Source: Pleodorina starrii
Lineage: Eukaryota > Chlorophyta > Chlorophyceae > Chlamydomonadales > Volvocaceae
Assembly (NCBI GenBank): GCA_030267565.1
Contig: BRXU01000006.1
Coordinates: 4,452,001 to 4,516,000 of the forward strand
Length of the DNA stretch: 64,000 nucleotides
Direction: 5' to 3'
Positions within the stretch are counted from its first letter, which is position 1, and each line of letters begins with the position of its first letter. Made by a program: the position numbers and the translations under genes. Below, piece after piece: positions 1 through 10,400 of this stretch. Under the pieces are notes generated by a model. It saw only the letters and a list, made by a program, of their open reading frames with translations, was not told the DNA's origin and did not search any database.

Positions 1-199
1 ATCGGTTCGTTATATGTGCCCCAGCAGCCTTGGTCACTTAGGCAGCTATTCATAAATGGACATGACCACGCAATTCTCTGAGCAAATACGCGTAGCACGG
101 GATTGCATCAAACAAGCAAAGGACATCAAGGCCGTGCGTGATATAGCATCTTCGAGCTCGCGCGCTATGTTGCAGATTTGAAAGTCAATTCGGTGATAG
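1..199. repeat. Interspersed repeat, copy A (truncated by window edge)
   Basis: Bases 1-199 are about 95% identical to 14973-15172 and diverge abruptly just after a shared GGTGATAG. On the plus strand both copies hold an exon-like frame starting MDMTTQFSEQ. In copy A this frame (ATG near 57) is broken by a one-base deletion in the tract that reads GCACTCTTCG in copy B. The left end lies outside the window. It is probably part of a transposon or of a captured gene fragment; the coding strand is not proven. Confidence 0.75.
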
Positions 200-511
200 A
201 TGATGACGCGATACTCAGCATGACACGTGGGAGCCTTGATTCCGGACACATGCATGGCGTGAGCATAGTGCATAGGAGCAGTGCTCTGCTGCCGCTGCGC
301 TTGTGCCCGTTGCCCTTCGTCATGTACCGGTAGTATGTTTGGCGAGAAGTTCGCAGTGGGAACGCGATGGAAATCACCGACGATAAGTACTGCTGAACCG
401 ACAAACAAACACGAAGAGGCGAGAAAACAACGGGGAACAATGCTACGGGGAGCTGATGTCGTACTTTCATCACTTTCGGGTGGCCAAAGTACGGCGCATG
501 GTTGACATGGT
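200..511. other. Non-coding flank between repeat copy A and the ALKBH8 3' end
   Basis: No convincing coding frame and no repeat were seen here. The stretch lies beyond the putative poly(A) signal of the minus-strand gene that ends at 663. Confidence 0.4.
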
Positions 512-516
512 TTACA
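512..516 (-). other. Putative polyadenylation signal TGTAA for ALKBH8
   Basis: TGTAA on the minus strand lies about 150 bases downstream of the ALKBH8 stop. TGTAA is the usual volvocine poly(A) signal. The assignment rests on motif and spacing only. Confidence 0.5.
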
Positions 517-662
517 AAGTTTACGGCGCAGCTCTCTTCTTGTACGTATGCCTTGATTGACTTTTCAGACGGTGCATACTTTCCAAGCATGCAATGTATC
601 TCCGATTTTCGTTAAGTCCAACCCGCCTCAGCCGCCGCCGAGGTGCCGCTGGGGCAGCGTGC

Positions 663-3600
663 TCAGCGGTCTCGCCGGAACACGATACACCAATTGGACC
701 GGTCGTAAAACACCTGCTCGATCGCGCCGCACGGCACCCGAGCCCCGCCGCCGCCGCCACCATCACCGCCGTGCTTTTCGTCGCCGCGACCGTCACGCTC
801 GCCCTCGCCCTCTAGATCCTCCTCCACCTCCTCCTTCTCCTCCTCCGCCGGCCCTTCATCCAGCGCCCGCTCCACCAGCACCTCCAGCTCCTCCTTCTCG
901 AAGAGGTGGTAGTAGCGCTGGAACACGACGGCGCCCTTGGCGGCGTCGATCTGCGGATTCGGTTGGCGGCGGTTGGTGGCGATATTGGTGGTGGTTTCGG
1001 GCAGTTGGTAGCGGTTGCCAGCGGAGCCGACATTCGGTTGGCGGGAAACGGGCGCAACCGGCAGTCCCCACCCTCCCCCCCGCCGATGCCCGAGCCCACA
1101 CACGCTCTTACGGTGTTCCGTGTACTCTGACAGCGCCGATACCCAGCACGCCCGCACGCACCTTGGGAGTCCCTGCCGTCGCCGCCGCCGCTGCGGCCCT
1201 CCCTCCACCGCCACCTCCGCCACCGCTACCCTCCGTCGCGACCCTGGCCGCCTTTGCCGCCTCCGTCCGGTGGAAGGGCAGGTGCCAGGGCACAAAGTAG
1301 TCCACGCCCTCACTCCCTCCGCCGCCACCACCGCCGCTGCCGCCGCCACCGCCACCACTGCCTCCAGGGCACGTCGCGCCCTCGACCGTCGTTTGGCGGC
1401 CAGCCCCCTCAACGGAAGCCGAGGCCGCTTCCGATGCTGCGCCACCTTGCGCCCCATCGGCTGCTTCCGGTCTGCCTCCGCCTCCGGCGGCGGCGGCAGC
1501 GGCGGCGGCGCCGCCGCCGTCGGGCGCGGGTATCCGCGTCCACTTGGCCGTCGTCTTGGCGGGATCCTCCTGCTCCGTCGCCCACACCGTCACCAGCGCC
1601 CGGCCGCCGCCGCCACCGCCGTCACTGCCGCCGCTGCCGCCAGCGGGTCTCAACACTCGCAGCAGCTGCCTCAGCAGCCGGACGCGGCGGCGGGCGCTGC
1701 TGAGGTGGTGCAGCACCGCAATGCACAGCGCGCCGTCGGCGCTGGCGGGGCGGTACGGCAGTCGCAGCGCGTCGGCGACCAGCGCGTCGGCGGCCGGCGG
1801 CGAGGCGGAGGGCGGCAGGCCGGGCGGGTGCAGCCGCTGGGCCGCCACCTCCGCCAAGCCTGGAGGCGGGCCGGCAGGCAGGCGGGCAGTCAGGGAAGGA
1901 GGCGGGCAAGACAGGGAAGGAGAGAGAGGGAGGCCGGCGGGGAGCCGTGTCACATAATTTCACTTCACTTCACTCCGCTTGTCCCTTCCCTCCGCTTCCT
2001 TCCGCTTCGCTCCCATTCTGCACGGTGATGTTACCGGTAACGGCGACGCCCTCCCTGGCCTCACCCGCTGACATGTCGCTGCCCAGCACCGCACCGCACA
2101 CCTGCTCGCTTTCTGCCCTGTGGCTCCCTCATAAATGGAATTTTGCTATGTATATATGTACCGTATTAGCCTCACAATGTCAATAACAACAACGCCAAGC
2201 CAGCAGCTCCCCCCCTCCCTGGCCTCACCCGCCGAGATGTCGCTGCCCAGCACCGCCAGGTCCCTCCGCACCCCGAAGTACTTGCCGTTGCCGCACCCCA
2301 CGTCCGCCACCACACCGCCGGGGGGCAGCGACTCGATGAAGGACCGGACTTTGGGCCAGATGGCAAAGCTGTGGGCGGCGAGGGGGCGAGGGGGCGAGGC
2401 AGGGAGGGAGCGGGGGACGATGGGGTTAGGGAGGTTGAGAGGCCTATGCGTCGTTGGTATTGGCTGCACCAAGCTGTTCCGCCGCCCCCCGGATAGACGA
2501 TCATCAAGCCCGGAAACAGCCCCAGATGAGGGGCGTGTGGATCTGGGGGACGGGATCGGAATCGGGCCACCCCGAACAAAACACCCACGACGCTGCACAC
2601 CGCCTAACGCCCAGACAATCAGCTGCAGCAGCAGCTGCCCATAGAAGTCCACGTCCGGGCGCAGGCACTTCCCCGCCCAAGCTGCCGTATCACGTCCTAC
2701 GAGTTGCCGTACCGGGTCGCGCTGAAGTGCGGCGCAATGGCGTCGTACACCTTGTGGACGTACTCGGCCTCCAGCGCCGCCAACCGCGCCTCCTCGTCTT
2801 CCTCCTCCGCCGCCGTCGCCTCCCCCTGCCTCCGTCCGTTGTGCGCGCCGCCGGCCTCACGGTCACCGCCGCCCCCGCCGCCCCCGCCGCCTCCTGACCC
2901 CCCAAACCCAGAGCCAGGTGAGGCCCCGTCGCGATCCGTCCCCTGCCGCGCTTCCCCTTCTCCCCCGCCGCCTGCGCTATCGATGCCACCCGCCGGTTTC
3001 TGCTGCCGCTCCCGATGTTCCGCTTGCGGGTGCCGCACATGGGCGGCTTGCGCTTCCTGGCAGATCTGGGTGTGGGTCTGGGGCGGGATCTGGGCCGGGT
3101 TCTGGAGCTGGGAGATCCGCGTGGGTGGAAGGTTGGCCTGGGGCGCGGGCGAGCCAAGCAGGGGGGCGGGGAGTGAGCGGACGGTTCTGTCCCGTATTTC
3201 TCAAGAACGTTGTGTGTGTGTGCGTGTGTGTGGGAGGAGGGGATGGGAGGGGGGACAGAGAAAAATAAAAAATCCAAATAAATGAATAAAAAAGTAAATA
3301 AATGACAATAATAAATGAATAACTAAATTATTTAATAAATAGATAGATAGATACACAAATCGAGAGAAAAGTGGAATTTTGTACTTGTACTTGACCTTCG
3401 GCCTGCGTGTGAAAAGGCAGCTGTGAGGAGCAGCCAAGTGGGGGCTGAGCAGCGCTGTGCAGTACAGTGAGGGGCTGTGCACAGTCCATTGACACGGCTC
3501 CGTAAGGCCATTCAGACCCGAAAAGGCCCCCAAGCCCCAACCCTAAGCCCCTTCTCGCCGCCTCCGTCCCTTCGCTGCGGTATCTTTTTCCTTACCGGTA

Positions 3601-4240
3601 CCTCCCACAGGCCGACCCCACTGACAGTCCCCTCCCTCCCCACCTGTTGGCTGTCGCAGCAGTCGGGGTAGTCGCAGTCGCAGGCGAACCCGCGCACCTG
3701 CAGGTCGAGATAGGGAGGTCACGGAACGCAAAGGGGGAGGAGGGAGGAGGTCAGCAAGGAAGGTCAGCCTGGACCGCCCAAGGTCGGGGTCGGGGGTGGC
3801 CAGGCAAGGACGCAAGGGACGGGGGGAGGTAAGCAAGGCGCGGCTTGAGAGCCGGTGGTGGTGGTGGTGGTGGTGGTGGGCGAGGGTTGGGACCTCCTGG
3901 AGAGGTGCTGGCCCATCGGCATTCGGAATGCAGCCCCCGTGGGCATCACCCTTCTCCGCCTTCCCAGCCCCCGCCTCTCCAGCGCCCGCCTCCCCAGCCC
4001 TCTCCCCGGCGCCCCCTCCCTCACCTTCCTGAAGGTCAGCGACACGCGGCAGCTCCGAGGCAGCAGCTCCGTCCCTACCAGGTCGGCAACCCGGTGCGGA
4101 ATGTAGTGCTGCCTGGAAGGGGTTGGGGAGGCAGGGTTGGGGAGGGGCAGTGGGGAGGGAGGAGGACAGAGGGGGCAGGGAGTAGACTTGCGTTGAATAA
4201 TGGGGAGATCTGAAGGAACTGAAGAGGTGAGACTCGTCCT

Positions 4241-4272
<32 letters not shown>

Positions 4273-6778
4273 TGCAGACAGACAGGCGGACAGACAGAGG
4301 CGGTCGGACTGTACCAACAGACGGAATGGACAGACGGACTGACAGCGAGGTGTCGTATCTCCGTATGCATGTTTCGTAGCGCGGTCGTGCCACCACTTCT
4401 GCCAGCCTGCTACCATCCCCCCAGTCGTCTCTCACCAGGCGTATCTGGACTCCCCGCCCATGATGAGCAGCGAGCGGCGCGGCAGCAGCAGCGGCCGGGC
4501 CACTTCGCCCCGTCGCATCTCCATCACCGCCGTACCGCCCAGAGACAGAGAGATGATGGGGCCTTATGCAGGGCAGGGACAGCGGCAGCGGCAGCAGGGG
4601 ACGGGTAGATTGCCGGAGGAGAGGGCCCAGTAAGGAAGAGGCGCTTCAGAGTGGAATGCGTCATCGGATTTGGTTGACAGGGGGCAGCAACCAGCCCCCT
4701 GGGGGCAATGGGAGCGCGGGGAGGGCATGGCGGGTGACAGGTACAGTACGGCAGGTCGTACTGTACCTGTGAAGGCCGAGTGCGTGTCCACGTGGGGCGC
4801 CAGACCGACCCCCGGTTCGTACTCGTTGACGGTCAGCTGGTCCAACGCTTGTGACACCTGTACGAATATGTACGGAATGGCGGTTGTGGTGTCGGAACAT
4901 CGGGTTACTCGGCCTCGGTCACCTTGCTGCGATGTGGCTCTGTTCGTACTTCGTAGGCCCCCCTAGCTGCCTCCTGGGGCGGATGTTGGGGGGCATGTGC
5001 ACGCACGCCCTGGTGCACGGCACCCCACCTGAGGAAGAGCGCCGATGCGCTCCGCCAGCGCCGCAGCCCAGGGGGGCAGAGGCCCCAGCGGCCGAGAGGG
5101 GTCCACGTTGCGCGTCTGAAAGGGGAGGGAGGGGGAGGCAAGAAATAAAAGAGCCAGCAGCCACGGGACGGAGACGGCGTTAAGAGAGCGGGCCTTGAAC
5201 CCAGCAACGCTTACCCAACGTAGGGGAGCTGGGGGATGGTGGTGGAGGGCAGCCGGCGAGGAGGGGCGGGGGAAGGAGGCACCGCGGCCGTGTGATCGAG
5301 GAGGGGCGCGGAGCCAGCACACCGCATTCAAACGCAACGTCGCACCATCCCGAATACGCTGCCACGGTGTTAAATTGCCAGAGCGCGGGCGGCGAAGCCG
5401 GCTCCGTCGCGCCAACGCTGCCACACACCCCAATACCGTAACCTGACGCTCCCACCCACCAGGTGCGATTCAGTCCCCTCTCCCCCTGTCTGCCCACCAG
5501 GTAATCGAACCGGTAGCCGAAGTGCTGCACCCGCCGCCGCGCCATCGCCTCCCAGCCGCCACCGCCGCCGCCGCCTCCACAGCCGTCGCCACCGCGCCCT
5601 CCCACTCCTCCCTCCGCTCCTCCACCTCCTCCACCTCCTCCTCCCCCATCTGCCGCCCCTACCCCCACCCCCACCCCCACCCCCACCGCCGCTAGAAGCT
5701 CCTCCTCCTGCTCCTCCGACACGAACTCAGGCAGCAGAACCAGCCCCGGCACCCCCAGATCATCCGCGCAGGTGCTCACAGGCCGGGGCACAGGCCGCTG
5801 GGAGGGTCGGGGTCGGGGTCGGGAAGGGGAGGCGGGGCGTGTGGGCGGTGTGTTTGTTTGTGGTGGATGTGTGTAGTGGGAGGGCGTGGAGGGAGAATGA
5901 AGATGTGGAACCGCAGGACGGGCGGGTGGGTAGATGTGTGGGCGGGGCTGTGGAGAAGGACGAGCCCGCAGGGGAGTACCGGTAACTGGGGCGACGTGGG
6001 CTTTCACTCTCACCTCCCGCCCTCCGCCCTGCATTACCTTCGCCATTATTTACCGTTGACGGACTCCGGTCCAACCGCAGATAACCCCCCTCCCCCCTCC
6101 CCACCTTGTCCCGCCGCACGTCCGCGAAGTTGAGTACCAGCTTTCGGCCGCCTGCCGCCGCCCAGGGGCCGTCCCGCGGCACCGCCGCCACCGCCGCCGC
6201 CGCGTCGCCCTCCCCCTCGAACGCCAGGAAGGCGTGGTAACACGCCAACGGCCGCGAAGAGCCGCCGGGGGAGCCGCCGGCGTCATGGTCGGCATCCTGA
6301 GTCACTGGCTGCTGCTGCTGCTGCTGCTGCTGCGGCGGCGGTGACTGCTGCTGTGGCAGAGACTGCTGTTGCAACTGCGGCGGCGGTAGTCGCGAGGTCG
6401 GCGAGCCGGGAGCGTCCTGCTGTTGGTGCGAGGGCACTGGCGGTGTCGGGGCCGGGGGCGCTTCGGGGAGCACAACGGTTGGGCTGCCGTATGGCGCGAA
6501 AAGCTCGGCCAGCTGCCGTACGGACATGCCGTGCACGCCGCCAACCCACAGGTACCTGGCGCAGGCAGTGGCGGATGGTGGGGGAGGTTCTAAGCCTGAT
6601 AGTTGAGATGTGCTCGTGGTTAGGCTGGTTGAGGGGAGTTTGGGGACAGCTGGGCAAGGAAGCAGCCGCGCGACAGCGTACGGTACTTGGCATCTCCTGC
6701 TCCGCCCACCTACTGTTCCGCATTCGCTATAATCATTCACCGTGTGATAGCTCCAGGCGGGGCTTTGATGAAGCCCAT
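663..6778 (-). CDS. ALKBH8: ALKBH8-type tRNA wobble-uridine enzyme: RRM + AlkB dioxygenase + TRM9-like methyltransferase
   Basis: Predicted 904 aa from 12 exons, complement(663..950, 1162..1859, 2229..2368, 2713..3065, 3644..3697, 4025..4112, 4436..4562, 4767..4857, 5029..5115, 5498..5797, 6105..6555, 6741..6778); all junctions keep frame. The ATG at 6778 opens MGFIKAPPGAITR and splices directly into the RRM (YLWVGGV). The RRM spans about residues 13-163 and holds a Gln-rich insert. The AlkB domain (about 164-394) shows NEY (303-305), the H314-V-D316 iron ligands, a distal His (367 in YAWQHYI) and R-x5-R (387-393) for 2-oxoglutarate. A Cys-rich zinc motif (CDCDYPDCCDSQ, 400-411) links to the methyltransferase, which has SAM motif I VADVGCGNGK (550-559) and a terminal NWCIVF. 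The family methylates carboxymethyl-uridine at the tRNA wobble position and then hydroxylates it. Long Gly/Ala inserts interrupt the methyltransferase. The least certain boundary is the 5' end of the 2713..3065 exon, where several CAG acceptors lie close together. Confidence 0.9.
2049..2092 (-). repeat. Duplicated exon end plus 5' splice site inside an ALKBH8 intron
   Basis: The 44 bases 2049-2092 match 2213-2256 at 42 positions. The source copy covers the end of the exon coding AVLGSDISAG and its GGGTGAGG donor. The second copy, 164 bp away inside the downstream intron, keeps an intact donor but has no obvious acceptor, so it looks like a decoy or alternative 5' splice site rather than a full exon. 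Confidence 0.85.
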
Positions 6779-7442
6779 GATGACGGCGGCGCTGGTCAAC
6801 TTCTGATGCGTGACGCTTGCGCAATGCCCTGCGCGATGCTGGCTGTCGGTGCCCGCTCCAACTCAAAATTTATTATTAGTAAGGATATTATGTTCTGTGT
6901 ACTTTGAAAAGCACAAATCAGTGGACCCGATAAGTCGCAGCTGCAAATTCGGACTGCGGCTCCTTGAACGCGTCCGCATCACTGCGCATACGAACCATGC
7001 TCACGACCACCACATCTGATCACGCACACGAGGAACCGTCGATGCGGGGCGTTTCAGCTGTCTCAACTGAAGTACGACGTACTTCGGAAGTCGGCTAGAC
7101 GCAAGGGGAAATGGCACTGCGACTGCGATATGAGCAACGCGGCTTCGCTGAAATGCTTGTATAATATTCACCTATTCCGGTCTGGGATTGACAAGAAACC
7201 AGCATGGCTTGTTGCGGACCAGTCCTCTCGCGCAAGCAGCTAGGACCTTGAGTTTGCCGTCTTCCGCCAGGGCTTCGACGGCGATCGCCTGTAGCCTTTG
7301 AACAAGAATCTCGTATCAGTGCCCAGTCGCGTTTGGTTACCGCTTCACAGCCATCCTTCCATCAGGAAGCACTGCAGCCGCTGGCCGCACCCAACAACCA
7401 CCCCTCCTTCCAGCAGTCGACCTGAAGACGCCAGCCCCCCCA
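6779..7442. promoter_or_regulatory. Divergent intergenic region between ALKBH8 (-) and the F-box/LRR gene (+)
   Basis: These 664 bases separate two divergently oriented start codons and must hold both 5' UTRs and promoters. The tract is AT-richer than its neighbours and holds a TATA-like TATAATAT at 7160-7167. No further motif is assigned. The function is inferred from position. Confidence 0.4.
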
Positions 7443-10400
7443 ATGGCCGACCTTGCGGCATCAACGCCCAACCTCGCAACCGAACCGTCTCCCGATGCGG
7501 TAACAACGGCAGAAGCAACGGCATCACCGGCGCAACAGCAGCAGCAGGAGGAGGAGCAGCTCTCCGCTTCCCTGCCGGAGGTGTTGCGCGCCCTTCCGCC
7601 AGACTCGGTCCGCCAGGCGATCTGGCTGCAGCTCAGCCGCAGAGAGCGCGCCGCGCTGCGGCTGGTATGCCGCGATCTGTGCAGCCTGGTCGGCTCCCTG
7701 TGGATCCGCCACCTGCAAATCGAAATCGACCCAGTGATGCTGCAGCCGCACCCGCAGCCGCCCGCCGGAGGTGCGGCCGCCGCCGCCCCCGCCGCCGCCG
7801 CTGTCGCGGCAGCGGGTGCAGCGGGGTCGGTGGGCTTGGCGCCCGCCGCTGCGGGGCCGCCCCGGCAGGCGGCGGCGGTGGCGCCGCCGCTCCGACGCCC
7901 GCTGCACGACACCTTCACCGGGCCCCACTCCGTCACCCTCCGCCTTCGAAAAGACTCCACCCGCTCCTACGCCGGCGCCAGCAGCGCCGCCTCCAGCCAT
8001 CACCACGCTCCTCCGAGCCCAGCGGCAACGTCCGTCGACGCTACTGATGATGCTGATGCTGCTAGTTTTGCTGATGCTCTTACCGTGTCGTACAGGCATC
8101 CGGACACCGCGCTGCTGCAGCACTTCAACGACCTCCGGCTGCCAAGACATGTACGGCGAGTGGTATTATTCGCCCCAACTAGTACGACAGGTACGGCGGC
8201 TGCCGTACAGTCCGCGTCGATGGCGGCCGCGATGGGGACGTCTTCCGGTGGCAGCGGCGCGACGTCGCCGTCGGAGATGGCGGCCGCCACCAGCGCCGTC
8301 GGCGGTGCCCTCGGCGTCGCCTCCGGGGGCGGCCGCGGCGGCGATGCCGCCCAGGGGAGCCTATTCGCCGCCCTCGGCGTGTGCCGCAGCGCGCGCGTCG
8401 TACAGGTGCTCGGACTGCCGTACAATATGGTGCTTCGACGTCCCTTCCTGGAGCCGCTGGCGGCGGCGTACCCCTACGCCGAGGAGCTTGTCTTCCGCTG
8501 CCCGGCACCCCGTGCAACGACGCCCCCGCTGCTGCTGCGGCCCGCCTTCACGCCAGCCGCCGCTGCGCTTCAGCACAGCCACAACCACGCCTTGTCGTAC
8601 GGTCTTGGAGCGCCGTCGCCGCCGCTGCCGGCGGCGGCGGCGGCCTCGACGACACCGGCTCCTGACGGCGACGACATACCGGCGCTCCGGAACCTTTTCC
8701 CACGGCTGCGCCATTTGGAAGTGACGCTGCTGGGACCGAAGCTAGACGACGAAGGCGATTTCGGCAGCGGCGCCTTCAATCGCCTTGCACCCCACGACGG
8801 CTCAGCGGAGGCCGAACCGCCGGCGCGCGTCGCGGCGGCGCTGACGCGCCTGCTCTCCCGCCTCGACCCGCCGCCGCCGCCGCCGCTGCCGGCGTCTGCG
8901 GCGCCACCGCCGCCGCAGCTCCGCAGCCTGTGCCTCGGCGGAATGGTTCTCACCGAGGGCCTTATGGCGGCTGTCGTACGACTGACGAGCCTGGAGGAGC
9001 TGCGGCTGCGGCTGGCGCTTCCGCCGGCGACGGCGACGGCGGAAGCGGCTGGCGGCAGCAGTGACGGCGGCGGCGGCGACGGCGGCAGCGGCGACGGTGG
9101 CAGCGGCGACGGCGGCAGCGGCGACGGCGGCAGCGACGACGGCGGCAGCGGCGACGGTGGCAGCGGCGACGGCGGCAGCGGCGACGGCGGCAGCGGCGAC
9201 GGTGGCAGCGGCGACGGCTGCGGCGGCGACGGCGGCAGCGGCGACGGCGGCGGCGGCGCCGCCGCCGCCGTCAGCATGGCGTCGCTGCCGGGACAGCTGC
9301 CGGCTCTGACGCGGCTGCAGCACCTCTCCGTCGGGCTGTACGGCTTCAAAGGCCGCTGGCTAGAAGACGCCGCTGTCGCTGCCAGTGAGCTGCAGCAAGC
9401 GGAGTCGGACACGGCGGCGGCGGCAGCTGCAGTACCGCGTCTGCAGCGGTGGGCGGCGCTGGTGCTACGGCCCGGCGGCGCCGTTGGGGTGCTGACCTGT
9501 CTAGAACTTCCACAGGTTGTGGGTTGTGGGTTGTGGGTTGTGGGTTGTGGGTTGTGGGTTGTGGGTTGTGGGCTGTGGGTTGTGGGTTGTGGGTTGTGGG
9601 TTGTGGGTAATGGGTTGTGGGTTGCCGCTGTGTGGGGGGGGTGTCTTGATGACGGTGGTGGACTGGTGGTGGTGGTGGTGAGGGATCTAACAGCGATAAC
9701 CCAACTACCCAACTACCCAACTGACGAACTATTAACTGAAAACCGCCCGCGCCCTTGTACCTGCATCCTCCGCCCGCCCGAACCCGAACCCGAACCCGCA
9801 TGCGGGTATCTCGGCCTGGATCTCGTCCTGTACGACTGTTCCGTACTCCGAGAGCAGCTGTCGCTGGAGGGAATTCTGCTCCAGGTAAGGCCCAGTTCGT
9901 GTGGTGTCGTACAGTGTGCGGCAGGTACCGGTACACGGCGTTTCGCAGCCACGCGCCACCCCCCGCCTGCACGTACCCCGCATCGCAACCACACACCCTC
10001 CCTCCCTCCCTGCTTCCTCCTTTCCTGCCACCCCCATTCCCTCCGCCTGTCCAGCTTGCTTAATCGGACTGACTGTTAATCTCAGCCCACCCATCTCCAC
10101 CCCCCGCGCCGCCCTGACCTGGTGTTGCCTGATCAGGCCGTGCAGCGCTGCCCCGCCCTAACCTCGCTGAGCGCGCTGGGCCTGGGTGGCGCGAGCGAAG
10201 GAAGCGGCGGCGGCCAGGCCGGCTGCCTAGGGATCCGGCTGCACCAGCAGCAGCGGCAGCGCCAGCAGCAGCGGCAGCGCCAGCAGCAGCGGCATCAGCA
10301 ACAACAGGAGGACATGCAGCAGGGGCAGGGGCTGCAGGCGCTGCAGGGGCCTGTAACTTGGAAGCTGCGCCGGTTGCGGTTGGCGGATGTACGGCTGGGG

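Noticed and set aside
58..408. Minus-strand open frame over repeat copy A
   Set aside because: The plus-strand reading (MDMTTQFSEQ...) is conserved in copy B and looks more protein-like; the minus frame differs between copies.
6744..6866. Upstream extension of the ALKBH8 RRM exon as N-terminus
   Set aside because: The frame has no ATG there; a 38-nt first exon with ATG at 6778 joins the RRM exactly in phase.
9346..9996. Minus-strand frame with TTHNPQP repeats
   Set aside because: It is an antisense reading of the 7-bp minisatellite and has no ATG-led domain.
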